A DNA stretch of 64,000 nt from Selaginella moellendorffii. Its lineage: Eukaryota > Streptophyta > Lycopodiopsida > Selaginellales > Selaginellaceae. Positions within the stretch are counted from its first letter, which is position 1; each line of letters opens with the position of its first letter. Below, piece after piece: positions 1 to 17,121 of the stretch. Below the pieces are notes generated by a model, which saw only the letters and a program-made list of their open reading frames with translations, was not told where the DNA came from and did not search any database. The stretch covers positions 260,120 through 324,119 of the forward strand of contig NW_003314316.1 of the NCBI RefSeq assembly GCF_000143415.4, read 5' to 3'. The position numbers and the translations under genes are program-made.

Positions 1-3000
1 GACTTAAGGAGGTAGTAGTTGTTTTTTTGTATTATACACATGGGTTCACTCCACTAGATCCTGTATAGCCATTTCTCAAAATTATGTATTAAAGGTAAAC
101 AAGGTTGCAATCCAATGTTATTTATAGTGATTCTTATATTTCATTTGGAAGTGCATACAATTAGTTATTGTGGTGGATCTAATCCCTCAAGAGGTAAGAA
201 AGGTTCAAGAATGGAGCTCACTTAGAGGTGATCAACATGAATTATTCAGTCTAAACTGAAAAACTAGTTGTTCCAGTCTATATTGTGAATGCTTTTGATT
301 CCATCTCTCTTGCCAAGGTGATTAAGATTTTTTAATCATAATAGTTAATCTAGACCATCCAAACTAGACAGTTGAATTAGTATATAAATTAGAATATGCT
401 CAAAGCCCCAACTTACTAGCATTGAATTGAGTGACCTTCCAAAAATTTGGAATTCAAGAACTTACATTTGGTATTAGAGAGGTTTTGGATTTGACTCAAT
501 TAATTCTTCATCCTGGATAATCTTGATATTAGAGAGATTTAAATATGGGATGTGTGCTTTATGTTCCTACAAAATTCTAGAGTTCATTGGATTCTAGATG
601 GATAGATGATATTTTCTCATTTAAAAATATTGTTAAAATAAAATAATAATTATATTATATATTTAGATATTTTGTCTTTTATTTATTACTCTCAAAAGCT
701 CTACATCCATTATTAGAAAAAATAATTTTTATTTAAAAAACTCCTGTCAAAAATGAGCTTTTATTTGCAAACTTATATATTTTAAAAACTATAATACATT
801 TAAATATTTGTTATATATTATTTATGAATTAGCATTTTATAACAATGTTATACATAATCTTTGAAGGTAAACTAAGACAAAGACACATTATAAAATTTGA
901 TAAGAAAACTAAAATAGAATTATAAATAAAACTTGAGGATATATTGATTAAGGATTAAGCCTTTGTTTATATACAAAACTAAATAGATCAGATTCAATTT
1001 TAATTGAACAGTTTATATATTATAATAGTATAGTTAGTGTATTACTATATAAACAACTAAAAAGAATGACTTAAAAGATGATCCATGGGGTTTAAATATA
1101 AAGGGAAAGGGCCTATGAATAAGATTACATTTTTTTCCAATTGGTCAGATACTTAGAGTTTTATTTATTAAACTTTTATTACAATTGTTTTTAATGTAAA
1201 AATGTCAATTTTTCATTAAATAAACTCAAGAGTGCAATTATAGATTATAAATTTAAAAATATCCATTTAGTAAGTCACATAATGTGTATAGACTATGTGT
1301 TGTAACTTGAATGTATATGAATATCATTTATTATTTTTGAACATATAAACCATTAGAAAGAAAATAAAAAATAAACATAGTTATTAGAAACTGCCATTGT
1401 TTCATATTAAATATCAATAAATATTTATGTAAACAATGTTTCTGGGAGGAAACCAAGAAGAAACCATTCCAAAAGAGTGGCAGTATTTGTGTTTCCTAGT
1501 TCAAAATGTCCCTGAAGTTTGGCTTTCCATTGGTGATAGAAGACGGCCAAGGTAAAGAAACCAGAGTGAAAATGCTTCAGTTTTTTCTCGGAATCGAACC
1601 CTAATTCCCCATTAACCAAATTCAAAGGCCTGACCTAACTTAAACATGGCTTACTTATAACACAATATATTATACTATATAATGAGTAAAGTTAAATAAT
1701 TGAAAGGTGATGGATGATAATTCTATGACTTAGTGGCACAGGCTAAGTACATGATTGAACCCCTCTTCTCAGCCAAGATTGAAGATATTTTAAGCCCTAG
1801 TTAATGGAGACAGAAAAATAATATAGGGAAATATTTATTATTCTAAAACTTAGGTCTTTACATTTTATAGTGTAAGATTTATATATGTATATTTGTGTGT
1901 GTATATGTGTATAATACTATTCTAATTATAATAATAAATGGTCCATTTGAGTATATAATTAGAGGTTTTTACCCCAATTAATATACTATCTCGAGGGGAG
2001 GTACTAACATTTGACATTGTGCTTTTTGTTCTGGATTCCTTTGTTCCCAGGTTTCCTACTATATATCTATTCTTCCTTTTTGATTTTCTTATTCTTGATT
2101 GAGGAGTGTCCTTGGAGGCTTTAGAGTTCTTCTCATTGGGCAACACTGTTTCTCCTCTTGTGTCATTTTAAGGTAAAGTTTTTAGACATGTTGTGGAGTG
2201 TGATTGTGTTAGTGTTGCTCTAGTCCTTAATATAATACTATCTTCAACTGCTGTGGGATGTCATTAAGCAGCTTCCTTTATTCCTGGTATCTTACCATCT
2301 GTTGCTAATGTAGAATGTGATCTTGACATCAACTAGATTATGCAATGGTTCTTTCGGTCACATTTAATCCTCTCTTAATCATAAAGCTCTAAATCCCAAC
2401 ATTGTGTGGGGAAGAGAGCAAAAGATCAATGTACATGAACTATGTAAAATCTCAAACTAGCTCTTGAATATATGTTTGCTGCTTGTCTAAAAGAAAGGCA
2501 ATATCTATATGCACATGCTCTCCAATGTTTGTGGAAGAGATACCAAGATCAAAATGGCCTGGATTGCTAATGTTAGTGCTGCTCACAAGACTAAAAGTCC
2601 TTCAAAGCATAACTTTTTTTTTTGTTTGCTTAAACAAATCTGTAAGTGGATATACCTAAAATATGCTTGTATATTCTACAATATACTACCATCTAATAGT
2701 TGATATTCAATAAGATTAATCTTGTGTTTATAATTATAAACTTCCAATTGATCAATTAAATTAATAAATAGAAATAACATTATTATTAAACAAACTAAAC
2801 GTTGCACAGCAAATTATTATGTATTCTTGGATGTGTTAAATAATAATTCCAAAAAATATTTTTTCATTGAGAATATCTAAAAACATCATACCAGAAGTAT
2901 TGATTTGTTCTTTATATGCTGTAAGTATATTGTAGGATATTTTGAAATCCATTCTTCTAGCTGGTGAAGATGATAATAGCAACAGATATACCCACTAAGT

Positions 3001-3295
3001 TTCGTGATTTTACAAAACTACATAATCGAAAATCTATTTTATTTTGGGATGTGGGGTGACACCACTACAATCTCTGATGTTTGCAGCGTAGGTTCCCGGT
3101 GGTTCTTCAGCGCAACAAATGAGATCACAAACTTCAGTCGGCCGTCTGGCGTTCCAAATTCTCCAAATATGCAAACAGTGAAGGTAGAAAAAGGAAAAAA
3201 ATCTCACCTTTGGATGGCCAGTAAAAAAGAAGGGGTTGCTTTTGCCATCTCCCTCTGATAAAATTCAAGACCATAATTATATAAATGCTTCACCT
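1..3295. other. AT-rich intergenic DNA, no gene recognised
   Basis: About 3.3 kb of AT-rich sequence with stops in all frames and only short, unrecognisable reading frames. No conserved protein motif, tRNA or clear terminal repeat was seen. It is probably old transposon-derived or spacer DNA, but nothing specific supports a family. Confidence 0.6.
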
Positions 3296-4450
3296 TTAGC
3301 AAGACCATCTGGCCATCCCATATGGCTCGACGGTGAAGCTGGGAATGAATGCGCAACTGGCTTCAATGTCCACAGTCGTCAAGGACGTGTGATTGTAGTG
3401 AGCCGACGAGTGCCATGTTGAATCCTTGAGGTTGTATGCAACCGGAGCATACCCGTACGAGGACTTACACAACTCTGTGAAAACGATAATTGTGCTCCCA
3501 ACAAGCAGCGTCGAGGTATATAGCAACATCTCTCTCGGCTTCCAATTCTTGCCATACAGCTCCCCATACCGCTTGCTTGACAAAAGCTTCGCTTTTCCTT
3601 CTCGACAGTCCAGCTCCCAGATAACCACACACCCACAAGAATGCGTGACGAAGAAAATCCTGTCTTTCCACCTCCAAACTCCACAATGGGCAGTGTCGTT
3701 GGCATACTCCTTGTAGATGTAACCATTGTTGAAAGTTGGCTCACCAACGAAGTGCTTGTGACAAGACCAGGCCATGGAATCGGGATTGTAGGCCATGAGA
3801 AAGTATGGCGGGTAATCCAGGCCCGCGCTTCCAATCACGGCGCCATCGATCTTGGTATTTGCGCCGTCGTGCTCACCGATGAAGGGCACTGCCGACTTCC
3901 AAACCCGCGACTCGGAATCATACTGGCGCGCGTGATAGATCACTTCGTCGTCGTCACCATATTTATCGTAGATGAGAACCAGCTTGTAGGAACCTTTGGA
4001 CGGATCAACCTGAAGATGTATCCTTTCCATGGTGTCGAGCGGACGAGAAGGGATATCGATTGGAGGCAGCCGTCTCCATTTGTTTGTCAGTGGATTTCCC
4101 ACCACCAAATTCCACGCTGTGCCAGGCGCACGCCCCTCTTCTGGTAGCAATCCGCAAACCAGGCCGTGTGAAGAAGAAACTCCCATCGAGAAACATCCAC
4201 GAGGCCCTGGATTCAATCCGGTAGATCTTCTTGCGCCGCTGCCCGGGTACCATACTTCTGTGTGGAAGCCGTCCTTTTGCTTGGCGCGCAAGACACAACA
4301 GACCTCGTCCCTTCCCTTCCATTGCTGGGCGAATTCCTGGGAAGCAATGGCGCTGTGCCAGGATCTACAAACGCATCGCAGCCTCCCCAGATCGTCAAGA
4401 TCCACGCCCGCAAAGATCCGGAGCAAGAGATCTCGCGGTAGCCGCTCCAT
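3296..4450 (-). CDS. F-box protein (SCF substrate receptor-like)
   Basis: Single-exon gene of 384 residues. The N-terminus (about residues 1-45) is a typical F-box: MERLPRDLLLRIF, then LRCVCRSWHSAIAS, the Leu/Pro/Trp pattern that binds SKP1. The remaining ~340 residues look like the beta-rich C-terminal half of plant F-box/kelch or F-box-associated proteins, with segments such as LVVGNPLTNKWRRLPP and SMAWSCHKHF, but no clean kelch repeats. By family the protein would recruit substrates to an SCF ubiquitin ligase; the substrate cannot be read from sequence. Its start lies only 93 bases downstream of the stop of the pseudouridine synthase gene on the same strand, so the promoter must be short or overlap that gene's 3' end. 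Stop TAA at 3296-3298. Confidence 0.85.
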   Translation of the reverse strand: MERLPRDLLLRIFAGVDLDDLGRLRCVCRSWHSAIASQEFAQQWKGRDEVCCVLRAKQKDGFHTEVWYPGSGARRSTGLNPGPRGCFSMGVSSSHGLVCGLLPEEGRAPGTAWNLVVGNPLTNKWRRLPPIDIPSRPLDTMERIHLQVDPSKGSYKLVLIYDKYGDDDEVIYHARQYDSESRVWKSAVPFIGEHDGANTKIDGAVIGSAGLDYPPYFLMAYNPDSMAWSCHKHFVGEPTFNNGYIYKEYANDTAHCGVWRWKDRIFFVTHSCGCVVIWELDCREGKAKLLSSKRYGELYGKNWKPREMLLYTSTLLVGSTIIVFTELCKSSYGYAPVAYNLKDSTWHSSAHYNHTSLTTVDIEASCAFIPSFTVEPYGMARWSC

Positions 4451-4543
4451 TCTGCCCTGATCCAGAGAGAAAATCCCAATTTTTATGCTTCTTCTCCTTC
4501 CCTTTCAGTTGCCCTAAAAGGAATGGCGAGACCTTTATAAAAA

Positions 4544-6048
4544 TCACACTTTTGTGTTCTTGACGATGTGCTGACAATGTCGTAGCAGGCAATCGCGCGC
4601 TTGTGAATTGCCATATCCAACTTCTGCTAGACAGAGGCCGTGAGCAGGCGCTGGAGGAGCCGACGCTCGCCTGTCCGTTTCTTCCATGAGAGCTACCAAG
4701 GCGTCGTCGTTTGCCCCGGCGAAGGCTTCCTTGATCGCCGTGGACACTAAAACTCGCACCATCTATCAAACAAGCTACGTTAGAATGGAAGCGATGGAAA
4801 AAGATTTTCGTCGAGACAAACCTTTCTTAGAAACCTGTCCGCGACGAGCTCCACAACCATGACATTTTCCTGGGGAAAGCATCATCAAAACCAGTTTTTT
4901 CGAGCAAAACACGAGCAAACCTCGTTGGGAACTGGTAGCTTGGCGAGAGCAGCTCGAGCGTGGTAGAGTGTGCACACCGTAGCAGGCCCGCTGTTAGACA
5001 AAACAATAATTTCCTTTCTTAGCAGAGCTCTCGCAGCTTTTGTTTCCAAGGTTACCTGCTTCTGGCGATCTTTGTGTCGCGAGCGAAGATTGCGTATGAC
5101 AAGCTGTGGCCTTCGAGACCTCGCAACAGCGTTGCCACTTTAGAAACATCAATCTCGTCCCTGCTGCGAAGCGGAAAAATGTAAATGTAGCGTCTCCACT
5201 TTGCAGAAAAAATGGGATGGAAGTCGCGGTCTACCTGCATAACATTTCTCATTTAGCAAACACAGCTCTTCAAGATAGAACTCACCTCGGACGCTGACAC
5301 CGCTCGCAGGATTGTTGGCATGGCGGAGTTGACAGCAGATTTCACGTCTTCCTCTTTGCATTCTCTCATCCATGTATCTACAAACAGGATTTGGGAGAGA
5401 ACAACTTAGAAAACTCTGGCGGACTGGAGTGAATTACCTTACAGAAGGAGCAAACTTGTCCACAAGCGTGAACACCTTTGTCAGTCCTCCCCGCGACTGA
5501 AACTAGAGCTTCTTTGATCTTTCCCTGTTTCTCCAGATTACTTGCTCTCTTTCCATCGACAAACCTCCCAAGTTGCTTCTCAAGAACACTGGAAATCTCT
5601 CCTTAAGCAAGCAAGCAGTGAAGAAGGGAAAACGAAAAATTCCACCTTTGGACAGTCAGGAAACCCGGTTGCTTTTGCCATCCTGCGAAAGCTGTGCCGC
5701 TGTAAGAAAGAACAATCTTAAATGTCCTCCTTTCCCACCTTCCTCCTCTCTCTTTGGAACGATCGACTATGGGAAGCGACTTATCCTCATCTTGCTGCTT
5801 GGTTTCCAAGCAGCGATCTTCAAATTTCTCCTGGAAATCCCTCTTAAATCTATCAAGATCCAGAAAAAAATGCTCACATTGTGCTCGATCCTCAGATCGC
5901 GAAGCCCGATCTGGCCATTCACAACGAGCTGATAGAACTTGAGCACGGAATCCCACGGCCGCTGCTCAAAGAACTCGTGGCAATCCCTGGAGCGACAAAA
6001 ATTCTCATTCCAGCCCGACGCAGATAGCGCGCTTACCTCGCAGACCAT
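4544..6048 (-). CDS. tRNA pseudouridine synthase, TruA family
   Basis: Multi-exon gene. Conserved TruA segments appear in order: FKIVLSYSGTAFAGWQKQPG (near 5650), the catalytic motif SVAGRTDKGVHACGQVC with the nucleophilic Asp (near 5490), DFHPIFSAKWRRYIYIFPL (near 5215), ENVMVVELVADRFLRK (near 4850) and the C-terminal MVRVLVSTAIKEA...DRRASAPPAPAHGLCL block (4762-4600). The family converts uridine to pseudouridine in the tRNA anticodon stem-loop. The chosen start at 6048 (MVCEVSALS) needs a 47-nt intron (GTGAGC...TTTCCAG, near 5867-5821) to enter the TruA frame; the N-terminus is therefore the least certain part. The long N-terminal extension before the catalytic core is usual in plant TruA-like proteins, some of which are organellar. 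Confidence 0.85.
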
Positions 6049-6235
6049 CGTCGCTCCGCCATAGCTCTAGGAATTAGGGTTCTTTAAAAAAGTGGCTCAC
6101 ATGGCAATTACGCAAACACGTAGCAAGAACGAGCATACGTGGCAGATGACAAGGCGATTACGAAGCAAACACGTCAGCAAAAACGACCATACGTGGCAGC
6201 TGACAAGGACTCTTTTGCTCTTGCATACAGGCAAA

Positions 6236-6924
6236 TTACTTTTGGGCCAAGCGTTCTTCCCGGCGAGCGATTTTCCTCTCGCGGGTGGCCTTGTTCTTGG
6301 CGCGCCTGGCCTCGAATTGATCCGTCAGGGTCTTCTCGCGGGCCTTCTCAGCCTTGAATTTGTGGATGTTCTCCATGAGCACGCGCTTGTTCTTGAAAAC
6401 ATTGCCCTTCACCTTCATGTACATGCTGTGGTACATATGCTTGTCGATCTTCTTCGCGTCGCGGTACTTGCGAAGGAGACGACGAAGAACTCGCATTCTT
6501 CGCAGCCAGACGATCTTGGATGGAAGCCGAGCTTCGCGAGTGCCGTGCCTCTTACCTGATCGGAGCAAAACCAGCAAAACCAGAGCGATCAATCGAGGGA
6601 AATCGAGCAAAAACGAGGAAGAACTTAGCATACCTTTGCCCGAGTGGCGACCCTTCCTCTTGGCCTCGAGCTCGCGGCGGGCGCGCGCGCGAGAGTGGAT
6701 TTTCTGGGGCTTTTTTATCACCAAGCCATCCTTGACGAGCTTCCGGATGTTCTGCCCTGATTGAGCGTAACGATCAAACACGAGATAACACCCATCTTTC
6801 ACTTGTTCTTACTGGAATTCGCCATGGAGATCTCGTTCACTTCATTGGGATCGAGCCACACCTTGTTCTTGCCGCACTTGAGGACCGCAGCCGCCAGGCG
6901 CTTCTGGAGAGTGAGCGCCACCAT
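6236..6924 (-). CDS. RPL19: 60S ribosomal protein eL19
   Basis: Three exons: 6924-6813, 6756-6634 and 6555-6236, joined by GT-AG introns of about 56 and 78 nt. The protein starts [20 protein letters not shown], continues [12 protein letters not shown] and [20 protein letters not shown], and ends in a long basic helix ([20 protein letters not shown]), the hallmark of eL19. It is a structural protein of the large cytosolic ribosomal subunit and forms an inter-subunit bridge. The upstream region carries a telo-box, as is common for plant ribosomal protein genes. It is divergently arranged with the NDR kinase gene that starts at about 7.2 kb. No defects seen. Confidence 0.95.
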
Positions 6925-7160
6925 CGCTGCGAAGACCCTACTCGACCCTAAACTACGGAAACCCTAAACCATACATTCTTTATGCGCTAGATTCCCCCTT
7001 GTACGACGGTTGTCAATTTATGACCACGTGACCCAAAAGCTAATGTATGGAGCAAACCTGACCGACGACGAGCATTCCCCTGTTCAAAATCGCAGCGCAT
7101 TTGGAGAGAGCTAGTTAGGGTTTAGGGTAAGGCGCAAGGGATGGAAGCTGCCGCCGCGGG
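6925..7160. promoter_or_regulatory. Divergent promoter with telo-box motifs (eL19 / NDR kinase)
   Basis: The short region between the eL19 start (minus) and the NDR kinase (plus) contains AAACCCTAA at about 6959-6967 and TTAGGGTTTAGGG near 7115-7128. Telo-boxes are well known in plant ribosomal protein and translation-factor promoters. A shared bidirectional promoter is an inference from spacing. Confidence 0.5.
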
Positions 7161-7260
7161 GTGAATCGCGAGGAAATCTCCAGCAGCTTTGCTACTGCTG
7201 CCCTGCTGCTATTGTTGGTACTGTTCTTGGTGTTGGATCTGTCGTCGCGGCAGCGAGAAA

Positions 7261-9710
<2,450 letters not shown>

Positions 9711-11885
9711 CTGTATAGAGCCCTTTCGTTTACTGGGATCCATAGGTACGGTACTCAGGTGAGGATCTATAGGAAGAAGGTAAAAAACAGGGACAAGAGA
9801 GAAAGAGAACAGGAAGGGGGGATCTTTTCCTCTCAAGTTATAGCTCGCCAGGCAGCAAAGGGAAAGGGAAGAAGTGACATAAAAAGTAATAGCTAGCTAT
9901 AGCTAGAATGGCAGCTCGGGCCTTGGGCTATGCAGTGCGCGGTACCGTCTTCGTCTTCCACCACTCAATCCGTCAGCGGCACCAATAAAGCCTTTGGTTG
10001 GCACAATTACCGCAGCGATCCACAAGAAGAAGGAAAAGACTTCCAGCTTTGTATAAACTGTGGAAGCTCACAGGGACGTCAGTGGCGGAGCACTGGATCT
10101 GGAGCACAGGACAGGGAAGCGTAAAGTTTTGTGTAGCAGCGGCAACAACGAGATCGATCATCGATCAATCAATCAAGAACTAGAAGATCAAAGAGGACAG
10201 TGGGGTCAATTTGGACAGCTGCTACTACTGCTGCGTGCTGCTGCGATGATCCTACTTTTTTGGCTGCTACCACTTTTCTTTCGCGACCAACAAGCACGGC
10301 TTTTCGGACAGACTCTGTGGAGAAGAGCTGGCGTCATGGTGTGACGAGATTCATTGTAGTATGATATTTTTTTCTCTCTTATCTTCCTCTTGGGATTTCT
10401 AAAACTGTCAAGCGAGATGGCGCGAAGATTCAAATTCAAATTCAAAACGATGCCGAATATGCCGTTCACACGTGGCGGGCATCGGACGGTGTTGCCCTCG
10501 CATTCAGCGCCAAAACACTCTTCATTAAAAAAGAGCGACGTTTTCGTTGTCAAGAACCCTAGCGAGCGAGCGATCGGTGATGGCGCGATGGAGCGAATCA
10601 GGGGCGGGCGAGGCGCTGGCGCAGCAGCTGCCGCGACGTCGCCATCGATTCTTTGTCGGCGCCATGTGGTAAATAGCTCTTTTGGCCGATTTTTCAAGCT
10701 GCCGCGCTGCCGCGCTGCTGCAAGCCTGATTTCCTGCCTTTGTCGTCTCTGATCGCCTCTGATCGCCTCTCCATCGCGTCTGATCGCATCGCATTTAAGA
10801 GATTTCTTTGTTTGCACGCCCCTGGAAGCCTTAAGCCTTAAGCTCTTCCCTCTCCTCCCTTTTACATCACAGGTCGCGCATGCAGTACGACGATAATTTG
10901 GCATCTTTCTTGTAAAAAGCCATAGCTTCGATCGGTCTGTTCCTGTTTGTCTGATGGATCTGGTGCGCTCTGGCATCGCCCTCTCTCTGTGCTGCCAGTT
11001 TTCACATAGCTATGTGACTTATGTTGCCTGCAAGGAAATATTCTAACTTCTAAGCTGATGATCCTGATCACCTCTTTGCGGTACACTAGCGCCCCCAGTA
11101 GTCCAATCATCCTTGCTAGCGATTCGCACGGATCATAATTCTCGCCTTGCACTTCTCCCTTTATTGCTGCCTGAGTGAGAGCCAACTTGGTAGCTCTCTC
11201 TAACCATACCTTTTCCAGAGCCAAGGAAAAGTAGTTTGTTCTAGTTGGACTGGGCTTCTGTCTGGCCGGCTGGCTGGAACTGGTTCCTTTCTTCTATCCT
11301 TTAAGCTCTCGTTTCGCACCGTTTGGTTCTTTTGTCTAGCTCCTCATTTCTGAAAAAAAGATCGTATATTTCCTCCATCGTGTCTGAATGGGACGTGAAA
11401 CAGTGTAGTCGATAGAAGAAGAGATGGAAAAAAGTACATCTTGGTTTCATGGTCCCCGCACTCGCCATTAGTGGTGATGGCTTGCTGTTGAAACTACAGA
11501 AGGACTGACTTGATTCGAAGCTTGTGTATGTTTTAAATTCCTCTGGTGCCAGGACGTTTCTTTTCTCTAAATGTGATAGGCAGATCAAGACGTTCTTCTC
11601 GACTCCAATTTAGCCGATCCAGTTCCTTGCAAGTTGCAAGCATATATGATGCTTTCTCACTATAGAGTTTTCTCTTACGGGACGGCCCAACCTGCAAGAC
11701 TGCTCCAGTTGTGAGTATATATAGGTGTATCTTTTTCTGCGAGAACGATTTTTAATCCCTTCACAATTGTGCAGCGGAAAATTCCGAAAGACGAGAGGAA
11801 TGTGTCAACTATATTCCCAGAAAACCAGATGTCAAGCGTGCTGCCGCGGCTCAGCTGGTGAGGGAGGGGATCGCCATGTTTAGAC
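9711..11885. other. Intergenic region: NDR kinase 3' flank and long TCP upstream/leader
   Basis: Two kilobases without a convincing protein gene. A 256-codon open frame on the minus strand (10206-10976) has no recognisable motif and biased composition. The region probably holds the 3' UTR of the kinase and the promoter plus a long 5' leader of the TCP gene; CIN-type TCP genes often have long leaders. Confidence 0.5.
10580..10672 (+). other. Possible small upstream ORF (30 codons)
   Basis: ATG at 10580, in a GC-rich purine context, opens a 30-codon frame (starts MARWSESGAGEALAQQ, ends GAMW) and stops at TAA 10670-10672. It lies about 1.3 kb upstream of the TCP start in a GC-rich island inside otherwise ordinary DNA. 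It could be a uORF or part of an unrecognised short exon; no homology is claimed. Confidence 0.2.
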
Positions 11886-13307
11886 ATGAGTGATGAACGG
11901 AGACAACTGGAACGTACAGTTGAATCTTCATCAAAGGCACACGAATCTGAGAGCAGCAAGACGAGGAAACCCCAAGGAGGAGGACAGGGACGAGGAGAAG
12001 GAGGAGAAGAAGAAGCCGAGCAATTGGAAACAGCCAAGACATCGTCACTGCGAGTCCGATCGACAAGAACATCGCCAAGTCAAACGACGAAAGCACGGAC
12101 AACCAAGTCTGGTGGAAAGGATCGGCACAGTAAAGTCAATACAGCTAGAGGCCCGAGGGACAGGCGAGTGAGGCTGTCCGTTTCTACGGCAATCCAGTTC
12201 TACGACATCCAGGATAGGCTCGGCTATGATCAGCCCAGCAAGGCTATAGAGTGGCTCCTCAAGAAAGCAAAGCCGGCTATCGACGAGCTCAACCAGCTCC
12301 CACCGGCTCCGCTCTCAATTGGACGTGCAAGCTCGATAACCCCATCCAAGGACGAGAATTCTCAATCCACAAGTCAAGCGCAGGCTGGTTTCACTTCCAC
12401 TACCGCTGCCGCCGCTGGAGAAACTTTCAATCCGTATCACTTCCAGCCAGAGCAATCGTCTTCCGCTTTAGCAGCACGGCAGGAGAGTCATGCGTGGAAG
12501 CTCGAACAATTTCGCCATGCTCACGACTCGAGAGAAGATTCCAGGCTGAAGGCACGGGAACGAAAGCCGAGCTCGAGTAGCGCGCACGCAACGGAAGAAT
12601 CACATCACCAACATCAGCACCACGAACAACTTACTTCTTTCCTTCATCAAAGCACCGTGTTTGACACGACGCCATCGTACACCTACAACAACAGCACTAG
12701 CAGCAGCAGCAGCAGCAGCAACATCATCAACACTCCAATGCGCTCGTCCTTCACGCAGCTTCTCCAGTCGCCACTCCCCAACCCGCTGCAAAGCTTCATC
12801 CAGAGCTCGTCGCATCATCAGCTCCTTCAGAACCAGTTCCTCAACACGCTGCAGGGGCTCTATCTCCCGGCTCCATCTCTAGGCCCGCTTCATCACTCGT
12901 TCCAGCAAGAGATCGCCGAGGCTGCCGCAACATCACAGCTGGGAGGAGGAACAGGTTCACTCCATTCTTTTCACCATCATAACTCTCCTCTTGTCCAGGT
13001 TCCAAGCGGCAGTCACGGCTCTCTCGTAAACCAGCAGTGGCCATCGCCGGGAGTGATGAATCCACTCCAAGTTTCATATGGTCGGGGCAGCTTGCTCTCC
13101 AGTCTCACTACTTCGGCAGCTTTCACCTCCGACATCGTCTCCTCCCGGCAACGCAAACAAGTCGACATGGACTATAGCCTCTCCTCGAGGCCGGCCATGG
13201 CTTCGTCTCCTCGAGTTTATAGTTTGGTACCAGCGCGGATTCAAGGCCTGGACGATGACGACGACATGGATCAACAACAACGACGGCAGTCACAAACCGA
13301 GAACTGA
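11886..13307 (+). CDS. TCP transcription factor, class II (CIN-like)
   Basis: Intronless gene of 473 residues. The TCP basic helix-loop-helix domain lies at about residues 75-135: [20 protein letters not shown] (basic region with the class II bipartite signal), then [19 protein letters not shown], then [18 protein letters not shown]. Class II TCP proteins bind GGNCCC-type sites and restrain cell proliferation in lateral organs. The rest is low-complexity: an acidic/Gly-rich N-terminus, Ser/His/Gln-rich middle and a poly-Ser run from a CAG/AGC microsatellite. The acidic C-terminus ([13 protein letters not shown]) could be an activation tail. I saw no miR319-type target near the 3' coding end, although seed-plant CIN genes often have one. 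Flanked by two NDR kinase genes. Confidence 0.93.
   Translation: MSDERRQLERTVESSSKAHESESSKTRKPQGGGQGRGEGGEEEAEQLETAKTSSLRVRSTRTSPSQTTKARTTKSGGKDRHSKVNTARGPRDRRVRLSVSTAIQFYDIQDRLGYDQPSKAIEWLLKKAKPAIDELNQLPPAPLSIGRASSITPSKDENSQSTSQAQAGFTSTTAAAAGETFNPYHFQPEQSSSALAARQESHAWKLEQFRHAHDSREDSRLKARERKPSSSSAHATEESHHQHQHHEQLTSFLHQSTVFDTTPSYTYNNSTSSSSSSSNIINTPMRSSFTQLLQSPLPNPLQSFIQSSSHHQLLQNQFLNTLQGLYLPAPSLGPLHHSFQQEIAEAAATSQLGGGTGSLHSFHHHNSPLVQVPSGSHGSLVNQQWPSPGVMNPLQVSYGRGSLLSSLTTSAAFTSDIVSSRQRKQVDMDYSLSSRPAMASSPRVYSLVPARIQGLDDDDDMDQQQRRQSQTEN
12699..12720 (+). repeat. AGC trinucleotide microsatellite (poly-Ser)
   Basis: About seven tandem AGC units inside the TCP coding sequence encode the poly-serine run. 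Length polymorphism between alleles is likely. Confidence 0.9.
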
Positions 13308-13776
13308 ATCAAGAAAAATGGGGGAAAACGAGAGATAAGTGATTCCTTTTTTTTTCGATTCGCTTGGTTCTGTTTTTTCTGGGGAAATGTGCTTCCCCTG
13401 TTTACAGGAAGATTATAAAAACTCGAGAAAAAAGAACGAAAAAAAGAATAGAGAAAGAGTTCCACTAGTTTGTCCTTCCAGGACAAAAGCGAAGAGAAGA
13501 AAAAAGCTCACCGTGTCATTGATTGGGGGAGAGAGACAAAGATGTACAAAGTGAGACAAGGTGTACGGAGGCAATAAAAAAGAAAGAAAGAGGGGTTCTA
13601 TGTACGGCCTTCTCTTCGAAGAGATCTCTAAGAGAAAGGAGGAAACGAGGAAACCAGGGAGAGACAAGGAAAAGAAAAATGGAGAACGAACAACAAAACT
13701 GGCGCAACCATTCCGTTCTCTAGGTTCTTTCTTCTTCGCTTCAGTCTCTTTTTTCTTTTTTTTTCGGTGAAGGAGG
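13308..13776. other. Convergent 3' flanks, purine-rich on the plus strand
   Basis: Between the stops of the TCP gene (plus) and the second NDR kinase (minus). About 13410-13690 is strongly A/G-rich on the plus strand, followed by a T-run near 13748-13766. Most likely the two 3' UTRs; no further gene seen. Confidence 0.6.
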
Positions 13777-16376
<2,600 letters not shown>

Positions 16377-17121
16377 TCTTTCCCGATCGACACCTGGGCT
16401 AGCTAAAGACCTGTTCTTCCCAATCCCTGATATTTAGCCTTACTTTGACTAGATCGATCGCTCCCAAGAACGCCAGAGCAATGGGGATCGTTCCCCGGCA
16501 GCCACGCCGATACATTTGCAATCCCCTACTGGATCGCCACAGTATCGGCAATCCGACAATTCGTTGCCGCCATAGCCTGCCTCCCGCACAACGAAATTTC
16601 CCACAGATCGGGCGGCGCCAAGACGAGACCGACACGCTAGAATGCCGGCACGATCGCCCTCAGCTCCACCGCGCACAGCGCTCCAAAACGCGTTCCCCCG
16701 TACACATCACTGCCCGGAATGCGTGCCACTGGAATCCGCGAGCGCAATCCAATGCTACAGTGCCGATCGAGCGATCGCCGGCGAAGAGGAAGGAAAGAAT
16801 CGAGAAACCCTAGCTCTAGGACGCCGCGCCAGGGGAGGCCTTGACGCTCCAACAAAAGAGAAGCAACGAAGAATACGTGGTGTTTTACCGGGTTTGCGTT
16901 CGTACGGACGAGCGTACCAGCGTGGCAGCATCGCGGCCGTCGGTGCTGCCACCCACGTACCGCGTGACGCCGGCAATGAAGGAGCATTTACGTGGTAGAG
17001 CTGCCGTCGATCAGCGCGATCCAGCGGCGGCAATTGGTCCAAGTGTTACGAATTTTCTTGGTGTTTAGAAATCGCTTTGGATTATATTTCTCGATATTTA
17101 CACTTAGGTGTTCCCAATCCC
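16377..17121. other. Intergenic region between NDR kinase 2 and fucosyltransferase 1; duplicated downstream
   Basis: GC-rich spacer holding the promoters of a divergent gene pair. Open frames here have no recognisable motif. A decayed copy of about 16460-17120 occurs at about 22800-23280, next to a fucosyltransferase fragment, so this upstream region was copied together with the gene. Confidence 0.7.

Noticed and set aside
1590-1610. GGTTCGATTCC B-box-like sequence on the minus strand
   Set aside because: The flanks cannot form a T-stem or acceptor stem, and no A-box lies upstream; chance match.
3004-3258. 84-codon plus-strand frame before the F-box gene
   Set aside because: No motif; lies in the 3' flank of the F-box gene on the opposite strand.
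10206-10976. 256-codon open frame on the minus strand
   Set aside because: No recognisable motif, skewed composition and no plausible partner exons; overlaps the expected TCP leader on the other strand.
13070-13110. Possible miR319 target site in the TCP gene
   Set aside because: A GGGCAGCTTGCTCTCCAGTC stretch resembles the target only at about half of the positions, too few for a call.
16445-17068. Several overlapping frames of 70-120 codons on both strands
   Set aside because: GC-rich promoter region of divergent genes; the duplicated copy at 22.8-23.2 kb does not preserve any of these frames.
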